This document shows, piece by piece, positions 10,585 through 18,404 of a stretch of DNA of 18,404 bases; within the stretch, counting starts at the first letter, position 1; each line of letters opens with the position of its first letter. Source of the stretch: Flammula alnicola. Taxonomy: Eukaryota > Basidiomycota > Agaricomycetes > Agaricales > Strophariaceae. The notes beneath the pieces are model-generated. The model saw only the letters and a list, made by a program, of their open reading frames with translations. It ran no database searches and had not been told where the DNA came from. Both the position numbers and the translations under genes were made by a program. The stretch lies in contig JADNRV010000672.1 in assembly GCA_015499995.1 (NCBI GenBank), positions 1 through 18,404 on the forward strand, read 5' to 3'.

Positions 10585-10600
10585 CCTGCCTGATGGCAGG
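10585..10600. repeat. Short perfect inverted repeat
   Basis: CCTGCC-TGAT-GGCAGG can form a 6-bp stem with a 4-nt loop. Two CAATTG palindromes follow at 10601-10606 and 10617-10622, just before the larger quasi-palindrome. Confidence 0.6.
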
Positions 10601-10624
10601 CAATTGCATACTGGTACAATTGAC

Positions 10625-10677
10625 TGCAAACCCTGCCATTGCTGGCAATCGATTACCTTGGCCACGCAGGGTTTGCA
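10625..10677. repeat. 53-nt quasi-palindrome at the right junction of the inserted segment
   Basis: TGCAAACCCTGC (10625-10636) and GCAGGGTTTGCA (10666-10677) are perfect 12-bp inverted copies, and the axis of symmetry falls on the palindrome ATCGAT (10648-10653). The left arm lies in the inserted DNA and the right arm in copy B, so the structure straddles the inferred breakpoint. It may be a repair scar or part of a mobile element end. Confidence 0.75.
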
Positions 10678-10850
10678 ATGCGGCTCAGTACGATATACTG
10701 CAAGATGATCTGGGCCGGCTGGCTACAAACACTATCGTGGCTTTTCATCCAACCCCCGATCCTGTTCTCCTCTGAAACATTGGCGGACGTTATGATGCGG
10801 GATAACATCTATTCCCCTTCATGTATGTCGTATATATTTTCTCTTTGGTT
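10648..10850 (+). pseudogene. DUF6533-like membrane protein copy B, 3' portion
   Basis: Aligns with copy C from about 12238: WAGWLQTLSWLFIQPPILFS and LADVMMRDN correspond to C's WLRTLSRLFTQSPNSFS and LAYVMMRDS. After SPSCMSYIFSLWFG the frame departs from C (FPFVCVVHFSTLGY); shifting by one base gives FMYVVYIFSLV, so there is an indel near 10815. Similarity fades after about 10850, and the C-terminal LNLRE motif is not found. Together with 7698-8594 it is one broken gene. Confidence 0.65.
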
Positions 10851-11114
10851 TGGACAAGGTTTGGAGCACCTGAAATGATGAGCGCTAAGCGCTAACCCCG
10901 AATGCCGGTTGATGCCGGGGATAGCTTGAAACTCCGATAAGTGGTGTATGTAAAATGCAATTGTCAATTTGTTAGGATGATGAAATTTACGTTGTCACAT
11001 ATCATATATCATCTGGCATATTTGATGAATGGAAAGGATATGTAAGTAGTTCGCAACGTCTTCCTCCCCAACTCCCCACTTCTTTTTCGTTCTCCAAAGG
11101 TCTCCATCTAGACG
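10851..11114. other. Intergenic region between copies B and C
   Basis: No gene. AGCGCT occurs twice at 10881-10893, followed by a small hairpin (CCCCG 10896-10900 with CGGGG 10916-10920). The remainder is AT-rich, and promoter elements for copy C were not clearly identified. Confidence 0.4.
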
Positions 11115-12765
11115 ATGGATGATTCTGTTTCATCTTTAACGACACTGCTGGCAGACCGAAACGGCGCCTACATTTATCGTATGTCAAGCTTTGCATCAGA
11201 TCTGAGGGGTTTGATCAACTTTTCTTTAGTTGCTTTGAGTGTCGCCACTTTGTACGACCATCGTAGGTGTAGGCATCAAATTTTTCGAACAAAAAGTCCC
11301 TTACCTCTGTGCCCAGTAATCACGCTCGATTTGGAAGTAAGCTGCCTGTCGAAAGGACTCGCGAGACAAAGATCTTACAAACATTTGGGTGGTTAGGTGG
11401 ATTTCATATGGGTAAGTCGGCTGCTGTCTTTCTATAAGGGACATTGTTCTCACTACTACTCAGCGGCGTCCGAAATTTAGCATAGCTCAGACCCTGTTCA
11501 TAATCGTGAGTGATACCAGGCACTCGGGCTTGGGATACGAGGCTCATATGCTGGTTAGAACCGATACCTTGGCGACGTCGTTCTCACGTCCGTTACCTGT
11601 TCCTCCATTCTAAAATGTGATCATCTAATAATTCTATATCCAGATATGCTGCAATTGGTATGCTTTCCACATGTCCCACAGCATCTCATCTGCCAACCAT
11701 TGGTCTCTGTTAGTCCTAATTATGCAGTCAAGCCCTAGTACTTTTCAGAAGGGCCTCGTTGTCTCGTCATCTCAGTGGAGTGGTATGACTGACTGTTAGT
11801 TGAAGGACTATGATTGCTCACATATCTTGTAATTTAGATGTAGGAGCCTTTCGCACCACCTCGAATCGATTTCAGAATGGACAAACTGACTGTCAAATGT
11901 AGGTCAGATGCTGGGAAGTCTTCAGACATGGGCTGGTGCTGTCATTACATGGACAATGCAAAGGTGTGTATCGAAGATATATTTTTCTTTTCAGCGTCTG
12001 TTCTCATACTTCGTCGTTCTACGATAGGCATTATGGTCATTCGCATAAACGCGATGTACCGCGGAACGCCCACTGTCAAGGCACTGCAGCTGGTCTTTTT
12101 CCTCGTTGAAATCTTAAGCATGACCACCATGCAAGCCATTGTCCTAGACAACTATCGTACGCTTATTACCTTCTCAGCAAATGCATTTCCGTGAACTTAG
12201 CCATGCCGTCTTCTAGGCCTGACATGCTCTGTCCGTCGATATCCTTGGTGGTACCAGTGGCTTTGGGGGCCAATACTTGCTTTCGAAGGGCTAACGATGG
12301 GTTTGGCGATATGGGCTGGCTACGAACACTATCGCGACTATTCACGCAAAGCCCCAATTCTTTCTCCTCAGAAGGGAAATCGTTGGCGTACGTTATGATG
12401 CGAGATAGTATTCTCTTCCCTTTCGTGTGCGTTGTGCACTTTTCTACCCTGGGCTACCTGACTCGACAAATTCTGCAGAGCGGTCGTGATGTGTGTGATA
12501 AACTTTATCGGCTGGAACCATCTTTCGGTGAGTAGCCGTCGTAATCATCTTCGACGCTGGATATCTCACCATTTGCCTTTCTTTGTGTCTAGTACGCAGC
12601 TGCTCAGGCCAATACAGGCGTGATGATATTTGCACCCCGTATCCTAGATGTCGCCTGGTGTTGAACCTGCGAGAGATATACTATCGACCTTTCGGCGACG
12701 AATATAGCCGGACTATGCTCGCACAATCTTACCTATCAAATTTGTACAAGATTCCAACGATATAG
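11115..12765 (+). pseudogene. DUF6533-like membrane protein copy C (most complete copy)
   Basis: Exon 1 from ATG 11115 reads MDDSVSSLTTLLADRNGAY and on to SLVALSVATLYDH. A 54-nt intron (11263-11316) joins in phase to LITLDLEVSCLSKG, giving the DUF6533 signature YDHLITLDLEV. After a longer gap the next exon starts at about 11559 (NRYLGDVVLTSV). Later parts are SLQTWAGAVITWTM (about 11910-11955), IGIMVIRINAMYRG plus a membrane helix (about 12027-12190), LAYVMMRDSILFPFVCVVHF (about 12384-12445), and a last exon after an acceptor near 12594 that shifts frame near 12645 before CRLVLNLREIYYRPFGDE. Stop at 12763-12765. The shift, stops between some exons and shared decay with A and B favour a pseudogene. 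It would be a multi-pass membrane protein of unknown role. Confidence 0.7.
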
Positions 12766-13116
12766 TTACACTCGGCTCGAAAGTGTAGTGAATAGTAACG
12801 CCAGAAAAAAATGTCAAAATATTGCCATCGATGTCCGACCTTTGGATGAGTTCGTAGGTAAGTAATGAACACTTCGACAGCAAGGGTGCACTACTGACGC
12901 AACCTGCGCGGCTACCGAAGTATCTCTTTACTTGTTTAAATTATCTGCTGTGCGAGGAACTCGAGAACAATCCAGGTGCGCTCCTGCAAGCCCCGAGTAT
13001 TATCCGGTTTCAATGGAGAGACCTACATTGACCTTTGTCTAGGACCATACATCAATAGTTCCAGATCCAGCCAGGAGCTCACTGATTTGTTAATAATAGC
13101 AAAACCTGGCCCTGGG
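12766..13116. other. Intergenic region after copy C
   Basis: AT-rich, no recognisable gene, repeat or RNA. Confidence 0.4.
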
Positions 13117-13262
13117 TTAGGCATCATCTAATAGAGCCCGCACCTGGGCCGCGTTCGGGCCAATCTCCTGGATCCATTTGTTAAAAATAACCTCATGGGT
13201 ACTGGTAATTGGGAAAGATCGACTTGCATAAAGCATCTGCAGACAATCACATAAATATACAC
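13117..13262 (-). pseudogene. Possible fragment of a fungal F-box/DUF7730-like protein
   Basis: The minus-strand frame ending at 13117 includes CLQMLYASRSFPITSTHEV then IFNKWIQEIGPNAAQVRALL. This recalls the pattern 'CRQIxxEAxxxF...F..W...IGP' in many fungal F-box-associated and DUF7730 proteins. Upstream the frame (LFWLSSYIPGVYLCD) does not match the expected context and no start or intron structure is clear. If correct, it is a short decayed fragment. The match rests on one motif, and chance is a real alternative. Confidence 0.25.
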
Positions 13263-13403
13263 CTGGTATGTAGGACGAGAGCCAGAAAAGTGAACACCGA
13301 CGAAGATCACTAATTGCAAACAGTAACCAAAAAATGACCAATTCGCCATTCCCCTTTTCTTAATCCTTTGTGTATCAGCCAAGGTATTTTCCCTTTCTAC
13401 TCG

Positions 13404-13410
13404 TATATAA
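13404..13410 (+). promoter_or_regulatory. TATA-like box upstream of relic D
   Basis: TATATAA about 50 nt before the first conserved codons of D. No ATG in the proper frame lies between them. Confidence 0.35.
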
Positions 13411-13451
13411 CACGCCAGAGGATAAATTGACTGATACGATACCTTTCTAGT

Positions 13452-14051
13452 GTCCCAAGCAGCTGGCGACATCACCCTTCATCGTCCTGTCCCAAACATT
13501 GAATCCCCGACCCAGGTCGTTTCTGTCTCGTTTATAGGCGCATCAGCGGTAAGCGTTCAGGAGGTGGCGCGACAGTTTATGCGTTAGCGATGTGCAAAGC
13601 CTGGTGGTCCTGGAGTCAGGGACTGTCACAAGGACCATTTTAAGCACACCGACAACAGTAACGTGTGAGTCAAAGCGACAACATTGCTGAAGTCTAATGA
13701 AGCTTACTAACAGACACTATGGCTGAGGGAGCGTCGACTTACAGCGCAGCTGCCACGATTACAGGAATCGCTGACAGCCACAATATCTCTGAAGTTACAA
13801 CCGTAGAATGCTCGGGAGATGGAAACGGAGGCGAGGTACACTGTATTCAAATCGAAGCAGTATCTGGTGCAGGTGTCCCTGCGACGACAGCAACCTTTAC
13901 CTTCACGGGCACGACAGTCCCCATCTTCACAATCAAAGCAACGTCAACTTCGACTCCAACCAGAAATATTGCCAATAGTCAACACCCTGCTCCCATATTT
14001 GCATCTTTCTTCATAGGTTGCATTTATGTACTTGCACGTATCTTATACTAG
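13452..14051 (+). pseudogene. Small secreted or tail-anchored protein relic D
   Basis: Paralog of E. The first part reads VSQAAGDITLHRPVPNIESP; a later segment, LVVLESGTVTRTILSTPTTV, is in another frame, so the middle has an indel or small intron. A phase-1 GT-AG intron (13665-13713) joins to an open final exon (13714-14051) reading YTMAEGASTYSAA, the two-cysteine motif CSGDGNGGEVHC, TATFTFTGTTVPIFTIKATS and a hydrophobic tail (IFASFFIGCIYVLARILY). Similar Thr-rich proteins with a C..DG..C motif and a hydrophobic C-terminus are common, uncharacterised secreted proteins in Agaricomycetes (from memory). No signal peptide or starting ATG was found, so the 5' end appears lost. A shorter protein from ATG 13719 cannot be excluded. 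Confidence 0.6.
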
Positions 14052-14940
14052 TCAGTTCAATATTTCAATGCCAGAATGAATGATAGTCTTGGGTACAGTA
14101 TATTCCGTGTTAAGAAGGGAAGCTTCTGATCACAAGTTTCCGCTAAATATGTGTGTTGACTGTGGCGTAAATGGTTGTGTTCAAAGGACGGTCCTTACCA
14201 CAGGAGATACGGGAAAAATTAATGATGTACTCTTAATCGACCTTACAAGACGGTACCTCAAAAGCTGTGGCGTCTTCTTATATCGGACAATGTTAGTACT
14301 GTACTACGTGTACTACTGACAAAGTAAATTTCTTTTGCTTAGTTGTCGGCCGTTTTATAGACCCGGAAAAAGTCGTTACTAAAGTCAATATGCACTGTAT
14401 CTCCGAGTCTTTGGCTCACGTTTACATACATGAGACCACATGCCCACTGGCACTCGCCCCGCTTAATTTTGTTGAGATATATTTACCCGTTTTAACTGAT
14501 CGGTTCTGACGAGATCATTGCAACGCTGAGCGCCTAAACTCGTTTAAGTACAGATCCTTGCTTAAATCTTACGTATCGTTTTTCAGGCTACAAAACAAGG
14601 GAAACAGTACTTGTACTCGTAAGTAGATAAGCCATAGATACCCCATCATTTCCCAGTAGGTATGGACAGCCGAAAAACCGGCTCAGTTCAATCACGGTTG
14701 GGCATTGATGCACTGATTCAAGATCACTATCCTATCGTTCACAACAACAGTGATGGTAGTGTCTATTTTTAGAACTGACCATATTGCCTCTTCAAAAGTC
14801 TGTTTAATACCAAGCCTCCTGGCAGAAACCTACCCGCTAAATTTCCACAATTCAGAAAATGGCAAAAATCACTAATCTTCCCTCTGCATTCCTTGCGATT
14901 TGGATTAGCCGGCCGCTGGGTACTTTCCCTTTTCCTGCTG
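14052..14940. other. Intergenic region between D and E
   Basis: No supported gene. The 79-aa frame at 14080-14319 has no recognisable motif or family character. AT-rich, no repeats noticed. Confidence 0.4.
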
Positions 14941-14964
14941 CCGTTTAAAAGCTGACTAGTGCGA

Positions 14965-15475
14965 ATGCCTCCAGTAGCTCAAGCCGAAGCAGCTGGCGAC
15001 ATCACCCTTAATACTGGTCGTGCTAGAGTCAGGCACCTTCACGTCGACCCTTTTAAGCACACCAACAACGATAGCCTGTGAGTTCTGTTGACCAGTTCGA
15101 TTTACTTTGGTCCCTATATCAGTGTATTAATATCTCATAACCTATAGTTACATTTGCGGACAGCGTGTCCTCATACAGTGAACTCGTCGAGGATCCAATA
15201 ACTGACGGTGGAGAAGTGTTTGAAGCAGAGCTGATATGCTCGGAAGACGGCAATGGAAGTGAAGCAAAATGTGTTCAGATTGAGCGTATATCCGGCTCAG
15301 GTCAGACAGTGGTCACTGGTATCCACTAGCTGGCCACGATGTCCCCCGTTTTACGATCACAGGAGGCGCAACTCCTCTACCTAACCAGAAAAGTAGCGCG
15401 AACTGGCATCTTGCTACTATTCTCTTCGTTTCTTTCTTCACGAGGTTTATTTATGCCCTCGCAAGTATTTTCTAA
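14965..15475 (+). pseudogene. Small secreted or tail-anchored protein relic E
   Basis: Tandem paralog of D about 1.5 kb downstream. It shares a 23-nt identical block (14987-15009, equal to 13457-13479, coding AAGDITL) and the same phase-1 intron position (15078-15147). From ATG 14965 it reads MPPVAQAEAAGDITL. Relative to D about 110 bases are missing before LVVLESGTFTSTLLSTPTT. The last exon has SYSELVEDPITDGGEV and CSEDGNGSEAKC, then a premature TAG at 15327-15329. A shift there opens GHDVPRFTITGGATPLPN and the hydrophobic tail TILFVSFFTRFIYALASIF, matching the end of D. A TTTAAAAG box lies at 14944-14951. With an internal deletion, a frameshift and no signal peptide, this is most likely a dead copy. 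Confidence 0.6.
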
Positions 15476-15831
15476 TAGGCGAACACAATGAATACGGATT
15501 TTTGAAGTAAGATGTGCAGTGAGATGAAGAAATTGATAATCATAGGCATGGGTCTCCATCGCACGAACGTGGGTTTTAGTTAAGCCGTTTTAAGTCTCGA
15601 GTATATGAAGTTGCGATCCCTAGCCTCCGATAAATGCGGCAGGCTTTCTTCAACGCGAAAGATTATTTACTTCTCTTCTCTCTATTAAGCTCTAGGCATG
15701 CTGACTCCCGCCGCGTCGACTGCCACATATCCTCATCGCCGCCTTCCGCACAGTGAAGCATCTGGAATATTCTGCGCGCGGCCATCAACGACTTCGACTT
15801 CGAAGAAGTTCTCTTCTCGTTGTCCTTGAGG
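15476..15831. other. Upstream region of the hydrophobin gene
   Basis: No gene supported. Minus-strand frames crossing this stretch run antisense through the hydrophobin and look like shadows. Confidence 0.45.
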
Positions 15832-15840
15832 CATATAAGG
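15832..15840 (+). promoter_or_regulatory. TATA box of the hydrophobin gene
   Basis: CATATAAGG lies about 70 nt upstream of the ATG at 15907, which is followed from the 5' side by an A-rich leader (CACACAAAAAAAAACC). Confidence 0.65.
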
Positions 15841-15906
15841 GTAATCCACATTTTCTTCATTGCAATACAACGTTCTCCTCCAACGCCTCGCACACAAAAA
15901 AAAACC

Positions 15907-16349
15907 ATGTTCACCAAAATTACCACTATCATCCTCGCAGTCGCCTTTGCTGTCCAAGCTGTGGCAACCAACGCGCCCGCGACATGTAACACAGGATCTG
16001 TTCAATGCTGCAACCAGCTCTTTAAATCCGACTCCCATGATGCCTCGACGCTCCTCGCCAGGCTCGGCATCGTAATCCAAGGCTTGACGGGCCTTGTCGG
16101 CCAAAACTGCTCCCCGATTACTGGCGTTGGCGTTGGTTCTGGGGCGAGCTGGTGAGCTTTTCAAAAAATTTCTTCTGGGTATTGGCGTTGACGATTCGTC
16201 TCCATACAGCGTGAGCAGTCCAGTCTGTTGTGCCAACAACAACTTCAGTGAGTCGTCTCCCTTCTCCAATCATTTTCTTATTGTCCATCCCAATTGTAGA
16301 TGGAGAACTTGTTTCCCTCGGATGCAGTCCTGTCAGCGTCAATGCTTAG
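15907..16349 (+). CDS. Class I hydrophobin
   Basis: Three exons: 15907-16151, 16210-16247 and 16300-16349, joined by GT-AG introns of 58 and 52 nt, give a 110-aa protein with no disruption. Residues 1-20 (MFTKITTIILAVAFAVQAVA) form a signal peptide. The eight cysteines are C27, C34-C35, C68, C82, C88-C89 and C103, spaced X6, X32, X13, X5 and X13, the class I pattern with paired second/third and sixth/seventh cysteines. The protein ends GCSPVSVNA. Hydrophobins are secreted and self-assemble at air-water or hyphal surfaces into amphipathic films coating hyphae, fruit bodies or spores. ATG 15907 is preferred because it gives a clean signal peptide behind a TATA box. Both introns fall around the fifth to seventh cysteines. 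This is the one fully intact host gene here; its specific role cannot be told from sequence. Confidence 0.96.
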
Positions 16350-16884
16350 TGGGCGGAAGGGGATGTGGGTGTAGATCAGACAAGTTAGATGGAGAATAGA
16401 CCATACCGTTCGATGTTGTGTTTGATTTCATCAATCTGGAGGTTTTGGGTTGTTGAATTTGATATTGATGCGTGGACCCATTTAAAAAAGAAATACCAAC
16501 TCGTGGCTCCGATGCTTTCCCTGGATATAGACAATCGCCCGGTAAGGTTCATAAGGTTACGAAGACCTTCGAAGAATAAGTCGTCGATGTTTAGACACAA
16601 TATGTACATAATCCATGCAGTGCGCCACATTATATTTACGGGTATAGCCTATTCAAGACATTACAGGAAGTCTGGAACCAGACCAGGCTCGAACGAAAGC
16701 AATGCGCACTTAAGTAGGAAAGAAGCGGAAGAGTTGTAAAGTTAAGTACAGACTGCATTAAGATGATCTTCCTGTAGGTTTGTCTCCTCCTGGTCCAAAT
16801 AGAAATGTATCAGTCCTCTATAACAACTGAGGGAAAGACCAAAACTTTAATCGAATGGGAATGAGGAGATATTCAAGGGTACCA
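16350..16884. other. Intergenic region between two convergent genes
   Basis: Holds the 3' regions of the hydrophobin (plus) and the secreted protein (minus). Overlapping frames on both strands at 16385-16739 show no motif, and neither is convincing as a gene. Confidence 0.45.
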
Positions 16885-17577
16885 TTATGACCGTATGGAT
16901 AAAATATTGATCAGGACTCCGTAGCACCGAGACGGATCAAAGCCGAGATACGGAGAAGGGGGTAGGTCCGCTGATACGTTAAACATGACATTGGTTTGTG
17001 GATAATTTCCCAAGAAAGGGCACAGTGACCATAGATTAAAGAATCCATGGGCTGCTAGTAAGGGGTATTCATGAGCCGGCAGTCGGATGGCAGAATATAT
17101 TTCGGGTGCAGGTTGTTCGTAAATCGTTGTCGTGACCCAGCCAAGGGTTTGGCCACTCCTGACTTCTGTCGCGTTCGTGATCCATCTCCCATCCTTTGTG
17201 TAAGCCCGTAGCGTATTATTGACGAGACCTAACGAGGGGTAATCATCATAGGGGAACGATGCGTAGGTCTGACAATGAATCAGCTATATTGTGCGAGGCA
17301 TCTGAGTGAATTCTCGAACGGATGTCACGTAGAAAGAGATGCCAGAGCTTGCACCTGCATCGATATCGGAAGTCAGCTAGAACCTTAAGCTTGACGGAAT
17401 TTTATTGACCGTTCTGCCCGAGCACAAGAGGGGCGCCCGTTCGGTTTTGTGTTCGGGTGAGTGGTATTGACGGCAGCGAGTGTGAAGTTAAGAGGCAGAT
17501 TTCCTAATGTAATGGGGACCGATGCCTAGTGCTGCAGCGGAGGATACCAGGAACAGTTGGAAAGCGAGAGAGAGCAT
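16885..17577 (-). pseudogene. Secreted glycoprotein of unknown function (three exons, two 1-nt insertions in exon 1)
   Basis: Reading backwards from ATG 17577: exon 1 17577-17410, exon 2 17354-17320, exon 3 17268-16885. The introns are 55 and 51 nt, each GT-AG with a CTGA(C/T) branch site. Exon 1 starts with a signal peptide (MLSLAFQLFLVSSAAALG) then continues as GPITLGNLPLNFTLAAVNTT and TGAPLVLGQN. It carries one extra base in a run of four at 17514-17517 and one at 17445-17448. Without them the exon phases agree and a 194-aa protein results. Exon 3 is fully open: YASFPYDDYPSLGLVNNT, TLGWVTTTIYEQPAPEIYSA, NLWSLCPF, QTNVMFNVSA and FDPSRCYGVLINI. Several N-glycosylation sequons (NFT, NTT, NNT, NAT, NVS) and two cysteines fit an extracellular protein. 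I recall similar uncharacterised proteins in mushrooms but can name no family. Confidence 0.8.
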
Positions 17578-17743
17578 CCTGATTTCTCTTGATTATCGTC
17601 TGTTGAGAGATGTAGTCTCGGGTCAGGAATGAGTGCACTGAAAACGGGAGACTAACCAGAGGATTTTTGAGAGGCTTCGAAATTGGACCTCTACCGTCAA
17701 GCCTAGCAGTGTTTAGAGTGCCAGCTTCCCGAAAATTTGAATG

Positions 17744-17753
17744 CCTTTTATAT
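17744..17753 (-). promoter_or_regulatory. TATA box of the minus-strand secreted protein gene
   Basis: ATATAAAAGG on the minus strand, 167 nt upstream of the ATG at 17577. This leaves a leader of roughly 135 nt if transcription starts about 30 nt downstream. Confidence 0.5.
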
Positions 17754-18404
17754 GAAGACCTTCCATGCTCGACGTCCTAGGCATCCACGTGGTGGGCGCA
17801 ATACGTGCTAGCGGCCATGCGTGCCATGCGAGGCCGTTGGCCCTGTATGTAAATGTTAAAGATGCTTTTTCCACGTTGTTGAGGAGGCGATTTGAAGACC
17901 ACTTCGAGTAGACCTCGAGGAGAATCGGCTTCAAAAACTCGACTAATTTGTCGATTTCGAGGTCCTAAAACAACAAAAGGTCGCAAATGATATACAAGTC
18001 AAATTCTTTCTTCTGAATCTTGGCATTATGAATTCCATTGGCGGAGGACCTGCTGGCTACTAGTCTACGGGGGAATATTATTAGGAGTTGGATTCACAAG
18101 CTGCACATAACTGATGGCTCATGCATAGAGCGAGGCCAGATTGAAGTAGGTTCTTATTCCTACTCAATGTCGCCGCTTAGCTACTCCGAGTTATCTCTGT
18201 TGCAGACCGTCTCGCAGACTAGGGAGATGAAAATGGGAGCATACCTTTCAACCCTTCTCCTTTCTCTGAACTCAAACATGGATGGAGTATTCCGACTGAC
18301 GAGTTCTAAATTCTTCGCAACTTAGACGGCTTTGAGCTGCGTGCTTCATTAGTAACCTTGATAAATGAAGCGAAGACTTAAATGTAACTTGCGAACCTTT
18401 TGTT
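17754..18404. other. Right end, no recognised gene
   Basis: A 95-aa plus-strand frame (18038-18325) and short minus-strand frames (17713-17986) have no signal peptide, motif or intron structure I recognise. They may be chance frames or part of a gene continuing beyond the window. Confidence 0.35.

Noticed and set aside
13128..13475. Minus-strand 115-aa frame
   Set aside because: Overlaps the start of relic D and the other minus-strand frame; no motif beyond the F-box-like fragment, which lies in a different frame.
15733..16269. Long minus-strand frame of 178 aa antisense to the hydrophobin
   Set aside because: It overlaps a complete, motif-rich plus-strand gene with clear introns, and its own translation shows no recognisable family or signal peptide.
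16389..16739. 116-aa plus-strand frame after the hydrophobin
   Set aside because: Lies in the 3' region between convergent genes, basic and low in family-like features, with an equally long competing frame on the other strand.
18038..18325. 95-aa frame near the right edge as a gene
   Set aside because: No recognisable domain, signal peptide or promoter; kept only as part of the unassigned right-end region.

Overview
The window looks like nuclear DNA of a mushroom-forming basidiomycete (Agaricomycetes). The clues are short GT-AG introns of about 40-70 nt, an eight-cysteine class I hydrophobin, a GH11 xylanase with a C-terminal CBM1, several DUF6533-type membrane protein copies, and a Tad1/I-like LINE with APE endonuclease, RT and RNase H. 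No tRNA, rRNA or CRISPR array was seen.

Left and middle (1-12765): three neighbouring plus-strand relics of one DUF6533-like multi-pass membrane protein, called A, B and C here. Copy A is cut by an essentially full-length 6.35 kb LINE (388-6737, minus strand) flanked by a perfect 13-bp target-site duplication and ending in a 24-nt poly(A). A candidate minus-strand solo LTR (about 7181-7626) abuts the 3' end of A and may replace the 5' exons of B. Copy B is split at about 8595/10648 by a ~2 kb segment carrying a GH11-CBM1 xylanase gene with two single-base frameshifts. The right junction sits in a 53-nt quasi-palindrome. Copy C keeps the DUF6533 N-terminal motif and the C-terminal motif but is frameshifted.

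Right (12766-18404): a faint minus-strand F-box/DUF7730-like fragment; two tandem relics (D, E) of a small secreted or tail-anchored protein family sharing a two-cysteine motif and a hydrophobic C-terminus; an intact three-exon class I hydrophobin with TATA box; and, convergent with it on the minus strand, a three-exon secreted glycoprotein gene of unknown function. The last gene has no long ATG-initiated frame because two single-base insertions break exon 1. Its introns, phases, signal peptide and TATA box all fit.

The hydrophobin is the only host gene that reads cleanly end to end. Nearly every other gene is broken by single-base indels, many in short base runs. This is either a decaying accessory region or one with uncorrected long-read errors, and raw reads would decide. 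I see no multi-gene system acting together. The strongest less-described items are the minus-strand secreted protein, the D/E family, and the xylanase segment inside copy B.
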